DNA of 64,000 nucleotides from Gammaproteobacteria bacterium (lineage in GTDB: Bacteria; Pseudomonadota; Gammaproteobacteria; Xanthomonadales; Marinicellaceae): NCBI GenBank assembly GCA_041395445.1, contig JAWLAO010000007.1, positions 62,001 to 126,000 of the forward strand, in the 5' to 3' direction. The translations under genes were made by a program, and so were the position numbers. Within the stretch, counting starts at the first letter, position 1. The number at the start of each line of letters is the position of its first letter. This document shows positions 37,465 to 46,880 of the stretch, piece by piece. The notes beneath the pieces were generated by a model. That model saw only the letters and a list, made by a program, of their open reading frames with translations, searched no databases and had not been told where the DNA came from.

Positions 37465-39372
37465 ATGGAGAATAAACTTAAATCAATAATTTTAGTGACC
37501 GGACTTCTGCTTGTACAATTTTTGCCTTTCGCATCAATTGCTAATGCAGGTGGAACGGCTTATGTGGGAGATTCCGGCGACTTTCAATGCACACATAATA
37601 CGATTCAAAGTGCGATTAATGATGCTAACAATTACACATCTATTTTGGTTGCAGCCGGACCAGAAAATAATCGTATCACCTATCAGGAAAATTTAACTAT
37701 CAGCCGCCCGATGGTTCTTACCGGTGGCTATGAAACTTGTGGAGACGCAATTAGCGGAATCATTTATATTGATTCACCAATGGTGTTTCTCATGGGAACA
37801 GGAAATGGCAATGTGATAACGACGAATACAGGTAATGGTACGGGAGTTGATTTCTATCGTTTTGAAATTTCAAATGGACTCGGTAATTTTGGTGGCGCTA
37901 TAAGCAGTACAAACACTGGGTTAAGGTTGATTAACTCTTTTGTTCATAGTAGTAATACAAACTCATTTGGCGGAGGTATATATTCATATAACAATACGTT
38001 AGATACACAGAATTACCAACTAGAATTGAGAAATACTGTTGTTGTTGGGAATCAGGCATTGTTAGGTGGTGGTGGAATTTATGCTGAGAATACCAATGTG
38101 TTAATGGACGAAGATTCTGGTGTCTCTCTGAATTGGGTGAATCATGCAGATGGTAATGGAGGAGGAATATATTTAAAGAACTCTAGTATGGACTTTTATG
38201 GTGGAACCAATGATGAACCGAACCCTGTTGATATCAGAAGTTACAGAGGGATTAGTTTAAATACTGCTCCTCAGCATGGTGGCGGCATTTATGCATTAAA
38301 CACCTATGTGAATTTGTTAGGAAGCCATTATCAAGGAGGCCAAAACAATGTATTTGGAAATCATTTTACACCGTTAAATATCAACAATAATACTGCAGAT
38401 TCTGATAACGATAATAATGGTGATGGTGGTGGAATTTATATCACTGGAGGTTTTTTGGCCCCGGCATCATTGAGACTCCATAGAGCAAAAGTTGTCAATA
38501 ATTCTGCTTGGAGAGGTGGTGCTTTTTATGTCGGATACAATACGACTTTTAAAATGCAGCGCACTCGAGATCAAGGTTTGGTTCAAGGAGAAAATGATTG
38601 TTGGAGTTATGAATGCAGTGTTTTAAAGGGGAACACTTCTAATTTTAAAGGTGGTGCGTTATTTGTTGAAGACGGAGCCACCGCCCTAATTAGTCAAACT
38701 CATATTACTGATAATCGCTCTGATTATGGAACTGTGCTCTATGTGGACTCAACTGATAGTGTGAACACTATTAATCTCGATCAAAACCTGATTGTTCACA
38801 ATGGTCGTGATGGAACAGGTGGTTTTGAAGACAGGTATGTTATTGATATGTATAACAACTCTGAAGTCATTTCAGGAAATGATTTAGCAGTCAGATTGAT
38901 GTTCAACACAATTTCGGATAATCATGCCACACAAGCGGTATTTGCAATGAACGGTGTGTTGAATTATCTTGGAGTTTTCAGTTCTATCATCCATGACCCG
39001 ACATCAACAAAACTAGGCGATTTGTTTGGAGCATTCAGCAGTGCAGAATTTGATTGCGTCAACGCCAATGAAACGACATCCATCGGTGTTGCTTATGCAA
39101 CTCTGACTCGGATAAGTGCTGATAATCCCGGATTTATTGTCAGAAACTATGATTATCATTTAAAGCCAACTTCAGCTATGAAAGATTATTGTGATAACAG
39201 TCGAACTGACGGAATTGTTAGTATCACCAATGATATTGATGATGATACTCGAGCCGTAAATGATACCGGTATTCCGGATTTTTATGGAGCATGGGATTTG
39301 GGCGCGGATGAAAATACAAATTCTCACACAGACATTACTGATGTGATATTTATTGACTCCTTTGATTGGTAA
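37465..39372 (+). CDS. Exported right-handed beta-helix protein with GFE-like tail
   Basis: A 635-residue protein. The ATG at 37465 is preferred to 37453 because GGGG lies just upstream of it. A signal peptide (ENKLKSIILVTGLLLVQFLP...) leads into a long glycine- and asparagine-rich region. This has repeated GGGIYxxN/GGGIYLKN units and DNxS turns of the kind seen in Pmp-like and choice-of-anchor beta helices. The C-terminal stretch (DYHLKPTSAMKDYCDNSRTD ... GAWDLGADEN) and tail DVIFIDSFDW match the stub at 2002-2265. Probably a secreted or surface-exposed adhesin-like or polysaccharide-binding protein. No enzyme motif is recognised. Confidence 0.8.
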   Translation: MENKLKSIILVTGLLLVQFLPFASIANAGGTAYVGDSGDFQCTHNTIQSAINDANNYTSILVAAGPENNRITYQENLTISRPMVLTGGYETCGDAISGIIYIDSPMVFLMGTGNGNVITTNTGNGTGVDFYRFEISNGLGNFGGAISSTNTGLRLINSFVHSSNTNSFGGGIYSYNNTLDTQNYQLELRNTVVVGNQALLGGGGIYAENTNVLMDEDSGVSLNWVNHADGNGGGIYLKNSSMDFYGGTNDEPNPVDIRSYRGISLNTAPQHGGGIYALNTYVNLLGSHYQGGQNNVFGNHFTPLNINNNTADSDNDNNGDGGGIYITGGFLAPASLRLHRAKVVNNSAWRGGAFYVGYNTTFKMQRTRDQGLVQGENDCWSYECSVLKGNTSNFKGGALFVEDGATALISQTHITDNRSDYGTVLYVDSTDSVNTINLDQNLIVHNGRDGTGGFEDRYVIDMYNNSEVISGNDLAVRLMFNTISDNHATQAVFAMNGVLNYLGVFSSIIHDPTSTKLGDLFGAFSSAEFDCVNANETTSIGVAYATLTRISADNPGFIVRNYDYHLKPTSAMKDYCDNSRTDGIVSITNDIDDDTRAVNDTGIPDFYGAWDLGADENTNSHTDITDVIFIDSFDW

Positions 39373-39404
39373 AATAATTACACTTAAAAAATGTATCAGC
39401 AGTT

Positions 39405-40118
39405 TTATTTAGGAATGGACTGTTGATACATATCTGCCGCTCTTTGAAACATAATCCAACTGGTGAAAATATACTTATCATTGGAAATTGGCATATTTCC
39501 ACGATGGGTATGGGTGAAATCAGCCGGAGCAATGACCAAAGTGCCTTGCTTCGGTTTTGATTTCAGATTTTGATAATAAAACTCGGTTTCACCACCTTCT
39601 TCCACATCATTCAGATAAAACATATAAAGCAAAGCCCGGTGCAATGAGTCCTGATGAGGATCGGACGGATGAGGATAAAATTCCGAGTGCCAATGAAAGT
39701 AACCACCTTGTCCTTTAAGATATTGTTGCATGTTCACCGAACCAAGGCGGTAAACAGCACTAAGAAGCCCCGAAATCTGGGCATCATCCATTGCTGCAAT
39801 ATCTTTATAGTTAACAGGCTTGACTTCTCCGACGGAATTTTTATACATCATAGAGACAGCCCCTGAAAGCAAAAACGGAAACTTGCGAGTGTATTGAATA
39901 AATCCTTGTAAAACAGCATTTTGCACAACCATCATTTCATTTTGCCATTCACTGGCAAAATTGGTAACGGTGATGTCAATACTGTTTTTCTTTACCAAAT
40001 CCACTCCGTTTCCGGTGCGGCCTTGGTGTTTGTTTTGGCTTTTATCAAATTTTGCGATGCAACTTTCGCAAAACTCTTTGCTCAGAGCATTTTCGTACAT
40101 TTGAATAAATTCACTCAT
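39405..40118 (-). CDS. 2-oxoglutarate/Fe(II) oxygenase, prolyl-4-hydroxylase-like
   Basis: A 237-residue protein. The double-stranded beta-helix core has YFHWHSEFYPH near residue 145 (iron ligands H and E, an HxE in place of the common HxD), MFYLNDVEEGGETEFYY, and the distal iron histidine in DFTHTHRGNMPISNDKYIF near 200. A basic residue (K or R) in the last block would hold 2-oxoglutarate. The family hydroxylates proteins or small molecules. It sits just after deoB on the same strand with five bases between them, but no functional link is evident. Confidence 0.82.
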   Translation of the reverse strand: MSEFIQMYENALSKEFCESCIAKFDKSQNKHQGRTGNGVDLVKKNSIDITVTNFASEWQNEMMVVQNAVLQGFIQYTRKFPFLLSGAVSMMYKNSVGEVKPVNYKDIAAMDDAQISGLLSAVYRLGSVNMQQYLKGQGGYFHWHSEFYPHPSDPHQDSLHRALLYMFYLNDVEEGGETEFYYQNLKSKPKQGTLVIAPADFTHTHRGNMPISNDKYIFTSWIMFQRAADMYQQSIPK

Positions 40119-40123
40119 AGTTT

Positions 40124-41347
40124 TTACTCCAGATGGATGGCTTCTCCATGTTTCAATGGAAGCAATTGGAAGTGTTTGGCGATGGTCTGTCCCATATCGG
40201 CAAAAGAACTTCGTTTACCTATTTGTTGTGGTTTAACTTTATCACCAAAAAATAAAACAGGAACGTGCTCCCGTGTGTGATCCGAACCTTTAAACGTCGG
40301 ATCGCAACCATGATCGGCAGTAATCAAAGCAATGTCATCTTCCCGCATTAAATCTAATAATTCAGGGATTCGTTTGTCAAACTGTTCAATCGCATGAGCA
40401 TAACCGGCAACATCTCTTCGATGTCCGAAATGGCTGTCGAAATCAACAAAATTGACAAAAATCAGGGTTTTGTCATCGGCCATTTTGAGTTCATCAAGCA
40501 TGGCATCAAACAGTTCCATATTGTTCTTTGCTTTGACGGTTTTAGTAATGCCTTGATTGGCAAATATATCGGTAATTTTCCCCACTGCTGTTACTTTTCC
40601 GCCTTGAGCCACTAATTTGTCAAGCAATGTTGGTTCTATGGGCTTAGTGGTTAAGTCTTTACGATTAGCGGTACGGATAAAATTTGCGGCATTATTGCCA
40701 ATAAATGGTCTAGCAATCACACGAGTGATGTTGAGTTCTTCCGTCAGACCTTTGGCAATTTTGCAAATTCGATACAATTCATCCAAACCGAAATGCTCTT
40801 CATGGGCTGCAATCTGAAAAACCGAATCTGCTGAAGTGTAACAAATTGGTTTGCCTGTTTTTATGTGTTCTTCACCTAATTGTTTAATGATTTCAGTACC
40901 GCTGGCATGGCAATTGCCCAGAATCCCCGGAATTTTTGTCAAAGTGATAAAATCCTTGATGAGTTGCTCAGGAAAACAAGGCTCTGTTTTTGGAAATGTC
41001 GACCAAGCAAAAGGAACCGGCACTCCGGCCATTTCCCAATGACCGCTGGGTGTGTCTTTATCCTTGCTTTGTTCTTCAGCAAAACCGTAACAATATTCTG
41101 GTTGAATAGTTTTATCCAATCCTGCCATCGTTTGACCGCAACTGTCATGTAAAGCGTGTGCCATGCCCAATCGTGTTAAATTGGGAATATGCAATGCACC
41201 AGAACGGTTTTCGTTATCAGCCTTGCCTTCATAACACGCCTGAGCAATGTGTCCAAGCGTATTGGTTCCTTCATCGCCATAAAGATGAGCATCGGCGCTG
41301 GCTCCGATTCCCAGAGAGTCCATAACTAAAATAATTGCTCTTTTCAT
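40124..41347 (-). CDS. deoB: Phosphopentomutase
   Basis: A 407-residue enzyme of standard length. The N-terminal ILVMDSLGIGASADAHLYGD holds metal ligands. PSGHWEMAG is the catalytic threonine-region loop. The C-terminal ALITADHGCDPTFKGSDHTR and HVPVLFFG hold the other metal-binding Asp and His residues. It interconverts ribose-1- and ribose-5-phosphate (and the deoxy forms) in nucleoside salvage. No other deo gene is adjacent. Confidence 0.97.
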   Translation of the reverse strand: MKRAIILVMDSLGIGASADAHLYGDEGTNTLGHIAQACYEGKADNENRSGALHIPNLTRLGMAHALHDSCGQTMAGLDKTIQPEYCYGFAEEQSKDKDTPSGHWEMAGVPVPFAWSTFPKTEPCFPEQLIKDFITLTKIPGILGNCHASGTEIIKQLGEEHIKTGKPICYTSADSVFQIAAHEEHFGLDELYRICKIAKGLTEELNITRVIARPFIGNNAANFIRTANRKDLTTKPIEPTLLDKLVAQGGKVTAVGKITDIFANQGITKTVKAKNNMELFDAMLDELKMADDKTLIFVNFVDFDSHFGHRRDVAGYAHAIEQFDKRIPELLDLMREDDIALITADHGCDPTFKGSDHTREHVPVLFFGDKVKPQQIGKRSSFADMGQTIAKHFQLLPLKHGEAIHLE

Positions 41348-41362
41348 AGCTTTAGTAACAAA

Positions 41363-42367
41363 TCAGTAACAAAATTTCATTGTCCATTTTTCAAATTCAA
41401 GCCAGGCATCTCCTTGTGCCTGACCTTTAATAACTTTATCCAGCTGAGCCAGTCCGACCATAAGATTTTCCAGTTTCAATGCGTTAAGGCGATTCAGAGT
41501 TGATTGAATAAGTGCTTGCTGATTTTGCCAGATTCCGTGTTTGCGATAATCAGCCGGTGAAGCTCTTTGTCCTCTCTGTTTCAAATAAGCAAAATACAAA
41601 AGGATTCGTGTTTGACGTTCCAAAGCCCAATGCAGAACAACAGTTGGTGTGTTGTTTTGTTTGAGTGAACGAAGCATTTTCAAAACTCTGGGTGCTTTGT
41701 TTTCCATCAGTGAATCCGTTAGTTGAAAAACATCAAAACGTGAGCTGTCAGCAACCACTTGAGCAATTTCCTTTGCAACAATCGTTTGGTTGCCATATCG
41801 CATTTTGAGTTTATCCAGTTCCTGAGCGGCTGCCAGTAAATTTCCTTCCAGTCGTTGGGCTAAAATGGCGATGCTGTCATTATCGGTATTCAAACCGATT
41901 TTGCGACATCGGTTTCGTAACCATTGAACAAAATCATTGGCTTTCGGAAGATACACACGCATGAATGTTCCCAGTTGCTCAATGGTTTTGACCCACTTGG
42001 TTTTATCATTGGCCGCCGTCCATTCTTCACATTGAATCAGCAGACAAATATCCGGCGGAATATTCTCAACGAATTGAATAATGGCTTTGGAACCGGCAGC
42101 TCCTGGTTTTCCTGTGGGAAGATGCATTTCCATCAATTTTTTTTCAGCAAACAGCGACATATTCCCCATGCTGGCAAAAAGAATGTCCCATTGAAATTTA
42201 TTATCGACATGCAATACTTCTCGTTCGACAAAACCTTCCAGTTTGGCTTTGTTGCGAATCAAATCGGCGGCTTCTTTCAGTTGTAATGGTTCATCACCAA
42301 CGATCAGATAGCAGGATTGTAAACCTTGTGCCAGTTGAGATTCGAGTTGGTTGGCGTAGATTTTCAC
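41363..42367 (-). CDS. holA: DNA polymerase III subunit delta
   Basis: A 334-residue protein matching HolA. The N-terminal YLIVGDEPLQLKEAADLIR is the AAA-like start, followed by FAEKKLMEMHLPTGKPG, EGNLLAAAQELDKLKMRYG and VFQLTDSLMENKAPRVLKML. It is the wrench subunit that opens the sliding clamp in the clamp loader. The first four bases overlap the end of lptE. The order leuS-lptE-holA is standard in gammaproteobacteria. Confidence 0.97.
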   Translation of the reverse strand: MKIYANQLESQLAQGLQSCYLIVGDEPLQLKEAADLIRNKAKLEGFVEREVLHVDNKFQWDILFASMGNMSLFAEKKLMEMHLPTGKPGAAGSKAIIQFVENIPPDICLLIQCEEWTAANDKTKWVKTIEQLGTFMRVYLPKANDFVQWLRNRCRKIGLNTDNDSIAILAQRLEGNLLAAAQELDKLKMRYGNQTIVAKEIAQVVADSSRFDVFQLTDSLMENKAPRVLKMLRSLKQNNTPTVVLHWALERQTRILLYFAYLKQRGQRASPADYRKHGIWQNQQALIQSTLNRLNALKLENLMVGLAQLDKVIKGQAQGDAWLEFEKWTMKFCY

Positions 42368-42834
42368 TGAGTTTCGGAATCGGCATTAATCTGACGAATA
42401 ATCGCCCAAGCCATATCTTCTGCCAATTGTTTGCGAAGTGTTTGTTCTTCTTGTTGTCCGCCACTAATCTGCTGAACATCAAAAGAGTAGTCTTGTTCAA
42501 GATGAAGTTCTCTGATTTCGCTATCAGCAATGCGGTATTCGACATCATATTCCAGACGGTATTCCTGAACCTGGTTATTGACACCGACCGATTGGATGAT
42601 TTTTGATAGACTATCTTTAGTAATCACTAAATGACTAGCTGTTTCGCTGTTTTTATCAGCTAATTTAACACCGGAAGCGAGTAAAGCCTGCACCAAAGGT
42701 CGTTTGAGTAACGATTGAGCGGAAATATCAATTTTTATCAGCGGATAATTTTGTGCCAGCGAGTTTGCTGAACGCAGGTGATAACCACAACTACTGACTG
42801 TTATTACTAAAATTAAAATGAATAATCTTCTCAT
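42364..42834 (-). CDS. lptE: LPS-assembly lipoprotein LptE
   Basis: The ATG at 42834 gives a 156-residue lipoprotein. The signal peptide MRRLFILILVITVSSC ends in a lipobox with the acylated cysteine, followed by GYHLRSAN, the classical LptE start. The rest has the expected beta-rich pattern with SLLKRPLVQALLASG. It plugs the LptD barrel in the outer membrane and helps insert lipopolysaccharide. The longer frame from 42867 would hide the signal peptide. It lies between leuS and holA. Confidence 0.92.
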   Translation of the reverse strand: MRRLFILILVITVSSCGYHLRSANSLAQNYPLIKIDISAQSLLKRPLVQALLASGVKLADKNSETASHLVITKDSLSKIIQSVGVNNQVQEYRLEYDVEYRIADSEIRELHLEQDYSFDVQQISGGQQEEQTLRKQLAEDMAWAIIRQINADSETQ

Positions 42835-42853
42835 AAAATATCTCAAATAAATG

Positions 42854-45310
42854 TTACCCGACAACAATGTTCACCAGGCGTCCCGGTACAACAATGATTT
42901 TTCGAATCTGGAAACCTTCGGTGAATCTTTGAACATTTTCATCAGCAAGAGCGGTACTCTCAATGGTTTCCTTATCAGCATCAGCGGACACATCAATTTT
43001 GCCACGAAGTTTGCCATTGACCTGAACCATCAGTTGAATTTCATCTCTGACTAATGCTTTTTCATCGACTTGTGGCCAGCTGACATCAACCAACAATTCT
43101 TTATGACCCAATTGATACCATAATTCTTGGGTGATATGCGGAGCGATTGGAGACAACATTTTGATGATAGCTTCCCAACCTTCATTCGATACTGCTTTTC
43201 CAGCATCGCTACTGTCATCAAATTTCACCAACGCATTAGTGAGCTCCATACAGGCTGCAATCGCTGTGTTGAACACCATTCTTTTACCATAATCATCAGA
43301 AACTTTTTTAATGGTTTCATGAGTTTTTAAACGCATGGCTTTTTGTTCAGAAGTTAAATCATCCTGTACAAATTCAGTTGTTTTTTTGCCGGTTTCAACA
43401 AAGTTGGTGATATTGGTCCAGATTTTGTTCAGATAACGAAACGAGCCTTCCACACCTTCATCCGACCATTCCAGAGAATGCTCCGGCGGTGCGGCAAACA
43501 TGGAAAACAACCGTACTGTATCGGCCCCGTATTTATCAATCAAATCCTGAGGATCAACGGTGTTGCCTTTGGATTTAGACATTTTTGCTCCGTCTTTCAA
43601 AACCATACCTTGTGTCAACAGATTTGTAAATGGTTCATCCGATTTGACATAACCAAGGTCTCTGAGGATTTTGTGATAAAAACGAGCATACAATAAATGC
43701 AAAATCGCATGTTCGATTCCGCCGATATACTGATCGACCGGCAACCAATAATCAGCCGAATCATCAAGAATGCTTTCGTCATTGTGTGGATTGGCAAAGC
43801 GAGCGTAATACCATGACGATTCCATAAAAGTATCGAAAGTATCGGTTTCACGTTTTGCAGGCTTTTGGCAACTTGGACAAGTGGTTTGGTAGAACTCCGG
43901 CATTTGTTTAATGGGGGAACCGCCTTTTTCATCAAATTCCACTTCCTCGGGTAACATAACCGGCAAATCATTCTCAGGAACGGCAACTGTCCCACAGTCG
44001 TCACAATAAATCACCGGAATTGGACATCCCCAATAGCGTTGACGGGAAACGCCCCAATCACGCAGACGGAAATTGATTTGCTCTTTGCCGATTCCACGGG
44101 TTTCCAGTTCATTTTTAATCGCTTCAAAGGATTGTTGGAAATCCATTCCGTCAAAACTTTCAGAGTTAATGAGCTTGCCTTTTTCAACATAGGCTTCTTT
44201 GGATAAATCAACTTCGTCGCCGTTAGTTGATTCGATAACCTGTTTAATTTCAAGATTGTATTTGGTTGCAAATTCCCAGTCGCGTTGATCATGAGCCGGA
44301 ACTGCCATCACTGCACCGGTTCCATAGCTGAACAGCACGAAATTTGCAATCCAGACCGGAACTTTATCACCGGTCAAAGGATGAACAGCATAAAAACCGC
44401 TGAACTTACCTTTTTTCTCCATGGTTGCCATTGCCGCTTCATTGCTTTGCTCTTTTTTGCAATTATCCAAAAATGTTTGTAATTCGGCATTATTCTCTAC
44501 AGCTTTTTGAGCCAAAGGATGTTCGGGTGCGACAGCCAGATAACTCACGCCGAATAAAGTATCAGGACGTGTGGTATAAACCGAAACCTTGCCAAAATCT
44601 TCAACTTCAAAATCCAACTCGATGCCTTTGGATTTACCAATCCAGTTACGTTGCATGGTTTTAACCGAATCCGGCCAGCCTTCAAGGTTATCAATTTCGG
44701 ATAACAGTTCATCGGCATAATGCGTGATTTTCATAAACCATTGCGGAATGGTTTTCTTCTCAACAATCGCTCCGGATCTCCAGCCACGACCGTCAATCAC
44801 CTGCTCATTGGCCAGAACGGTTTGATCCACAGGATCCCAGTTAACTGTTGAATCTTTGCGATAAACCAAACCTTTTTCCATCAATTTGGTAAAAATTAAC
44901 TGTTCCCATTTGTAGTATTTGGGATCGCATGTTGCCAGCCTGCGTGACCAGTCATAAGCCAGACCCATTTGCTCAAACTGATCCGCCATATAATCCATAT
45001 TGGCATAAGTCCACTTTGCCGGAGCGGTATTATTTTTGATGGCAGCATTTTCCGCAGGCAATCCAAACGCATCAAATCCCATCGGTTGCAGAACATTTTT
45101 TCCGAGCATTCTCTGGTAACGTGTGATGACGTCACCAATGGTGTAATTACGCACATGACCCATGTGCAGGTTTCCACTGGGATAAGCAAACATGCTGAGA
45201 CAATAGAATTTTTCTTTACTGCTGTCTTCTGTGACTTCAAATGTTTTTTCATCGCGCCATATTTTCTGAATGGCTTTTTCAAGAATTTGCGGATTGTATT
45301 CTGCGCTCAT
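42854..45310 (-). CDS. leuS: Leucine--tRNA ligase
   Basis: An 818-residue class I synthetase. The HIGH-type motif is PSGNLHMGHVRNY (about residues 43-55), the editing domain is inserted after DWSRRLATC, and the KMSKS loop is GAKMSKSKGNTVDP near 576. The zinc-type region CDDCGTVAVP and TTCPSCQKPAK has four cysteines. It charges tRNA-Leu. It heads the leuS-lptE-holA unit. A likely -10 box (TATAAT on the minus strand, 45339-45344) lies 29 bases upstream. Confidence 0.98.
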   Translation of the reverse strand: MSAEYNPQILEKAIQKIWRDEKTFEVTEDSSKEKFYCLSMFAYPSGNLHMGHVRNYTIGDVITRYQRMLGKNVLQPMGFDAFGLPAENAAIKNNTAPAKWTYANMDYMADQFEQMGLAYDWSRRLATCDPKYYKWEQLIFTKLMEKGLVYRKDSTVNWDPVDQTVLANEQVIDGRGWRSGAIVEKKTIPQWFMKITHYADELLSEIDNLEGWPDSVKTMQRNWIGKSKGIELDFEVEDFGKVSVYTTRPDTLFGVSYLAVAPEHPLAQKAVENNAELQTFLDNCKKEQSNEAAMATMEKKGKFSGFYAVHPLTGDKVPVWIANFVLFSYGTGAVMAVPAHDQRDWEFATKYNLEIKQVIESTNGDEVDLSKEAYVEKGKLINSESFDGMDFQQSFEAIKNELETRGIGKEQINFRLRDWGVSRQRYWGCPIPVIYCDDCGTVAVPENDLPVMLPEEVEFDEKGGSPIKQMPEFYQTTCPSCQKPAKRETDTFDTFMESSWYYARFANPHNDESILDDSADYWLPVDQYIGGIEHAILHLLYARFYHKILRDLGYVKSDEPFTNLLTQGMVLKDGAKMSKSKGNTVDPQDLIDKYGADTVRLFSMFAAPPEHSLEWSDEGVEGSFRYLNKIWTNITNFVETGKKTTEFVQDDLTSEQKAMRLKTHETIKKVSDDYGKRMVFNTAIAACMELTNALVKFDDSSDAGKAVSNEGWEAIIKMLSPIAPHITQELWYQLGHKELLVDVSWPQVDEKALVRDEIQLMVQVNGKLRGKIDVSADADKETIESTALADENVQRFTEGFQIRKIIVVPGRLVNIVVG

Positions 45311-45465
45311 TGATTCAATTAATTTAGAGTAATCGCTTATTATAATTTAATTTGGGAATATAACCAGAATCCATAGAGAAGTTTCTATCTTTATCGACAA
45401 ATGTACGAATTTGAGAATGAACCGTGATAAAGTATGTTTGACAGAATTGAAAAGGGGATAAAACA

Positions 45466-45852
45466 ATGAATTTAAGTGTGCAAGTTTTTGCATTGATAGC
45501 AGCATTGCTACATGTTTTGATTTTTTGTATGGAAAGTCTGTGGTTTATGAAACCCGGAGTTTATAAACGATTTGGTGCAAAAACAGTTGAAGATGCTGAA
45601 TCAAAGCGATTATTTGCTTTTAATCAGGGTTTTTATAACCTTTTTCTCGCCATAGGAATTTTTATAGGATTAGGGTTGCTTCATAGTGGTGGCTATCTTC
45701 AAGTTGCTCAAACTTTGATACTGTTTTGTACGGCCAGTATGCTTTTTGCCGGAATCGTATTGATTATATCGGGTGGAATACGCATGTTACGCGCCGGAGT
45801 GATTCAGTTACTATTTCCATTACTCACATGGGTCTTTTGGGCCTGGTTTTAG
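45466..45852 (+). CDS. DUF1304 family membrane protein
   Basis: A 128-residue protein with four hydrophobic segments. The conserved pattern is FCMESLWFMKPGVYKRFG at about residues 24-41, then NQGFYNLFLAIGIFIGLGL. This is the DUF1304 signature. The function is unknown. The start has AAAAGGGGA ahead. It is a single gene between leuS (divergent) and rlmJ. Confidence 0.85.
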   Translation: MNLSVQVFALIAALLHVLIFCMESLWFMKPGVYKRFGAKTVEDAESKRLFAFNQGFYNLFLAIGIFIGLGLLHSGGYLQVAQTLILFCTASMLFAGIVLIISGGIRMLRAGVIQLLFPLLTWVFWAWF

Positions 45853-45924
45853 TTGATAAATTTCAGGTGAAAATTTTCAAGTGGTTCTTCCAAAATTAGT
45901 TGATACTTTTAGCGGGCACTTTCC

Positions 45925-46764
45925 TTGTTAAGTTACAGACACTCCTTTCATGCCGGTAATTTTGCTGATTTGCTCAAACATATTGTGTTGGTGGAAATCC
46001 TGCAACATCTGACACATAAAGATACTGCTTTTGAATACATCGACACGCATTCAGGCGTTGGTTTGTATGATTTACAGAGTTCAGATTCGCAAAAACTACA
46101 TGAATATACCGAAGGTATCGGAAAGCTCAATTTTGAAGAATTCCCGGAATTGAGTCGTTATTTCGATGTCATAAAGTCTTTTAATGACTCCGATACTATC
46201 AAGTTTTATCCCGGTTCACCGTCGATTGCACAATACTTTCTGCGTATGCAAGATCGTGGCTGGTTGTTTGAACTTCATCCTAAAGATTATGAATTACTGC
46301 AAAGTAATTTTTCTCGTTGTCGAAATATCCGAGCCCGGTATCAGGATGGATTTAAAGGACTAATGGCACTCGTTCCACCTAAAAGCAGGCGCGGTGTTGT
46401 GTTGATTGATCCATCTTACGAGATAAAGTCCGATTATAATCAGGTGATTGATGCTGTCATCAAAGCTCATAAAAAGTTTGCTCAAGGCATTTACTGTATC
46501 TGGTATCCCGTTGTCGATCGGCAAAATATTCAGAAAATGGAGAAAAAAATTATCCAAAGCGGAATTAAAAATATTCAGAGGTTTGAGTTGGGAGTTACAG
46601 AGGATTCTTCACAATCAGGCATGACTTCATCAGGAATGATAGTTATCAATCCGCCATGGAAACTTTTTGATAAAATGTCACAGCTATTACCCAAACTTTC
46701 CCGGCATCTCAGAGATAATAATCAACCCATCTTTAAATGCGAAGTGCTAGTGGGTGAATCATAG
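45925..46764 (+). CDS. rlmJ: 23S rRNA (adenine(2030)-N6)-methyltransferase
   Basis: A 279-residue methyltransferase with the family start MLSYRHSFHAGNFADLLKH, but read from a TTG codon at 45925 with no clear ribosome site. An ATG start would have to lie deep inside the conserved region. FYPGSPSIAQYFLRMQDRGW and the segment DGFKGLMALVPPKSRRGVVL are typical. The catalytic motif reads DPSYEIK near residue 162, where E. coli RlmJ has DPPYE. It methylates one adenine of 23S rRNA during ribosome assembly. Confidence 0.93.
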   Translation: MLSYRHSFHAGNFADLLKHIVLVEILQHLTHKDTAFEYIDTHSGVGLYDLQSSDSQKLHEYTEGIGKLNFEEFPELSRYFDVIKSFNDSDTIKFYPGSPSIAQYFLRMQDRGWLFELHPKDYELLQSNFSRCRNIRARYQDGFKGLMALVPPKSRRGVVLIDPSYEIKSDYNQVIDAVIKAHKKFAQGIYCIWYPVVDRQNIQKMEKKIIQSGIKNIQRFELGVTEDSSQSGMTSSGMIVINPPWKLFDKMSQLLPKLSRHLRDNNQPIFKCEVLVGES

Positions 46765-46880
46765 TCTATTTTTCCTAGTGTTAAAAACCAGAAATCATGC
46801 TTTCTTCTTTATGATTTTTACTTATAATGATATTTTATCAGGCACATATTTCAAATATTTAGGAAAAGGATAACAACATA

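Noticed and set aside
43127..45313. Open frames opposite leuS
   Set aside because: Complementary-strand shadows of a conserved gene; no start sites or family patterns.
46765..46880. Attachment site or tRNA gene at the left edge of the RM island
   Set aside because: No tRNA-like fold and no direct repeat matching the right edge was seen by eye.
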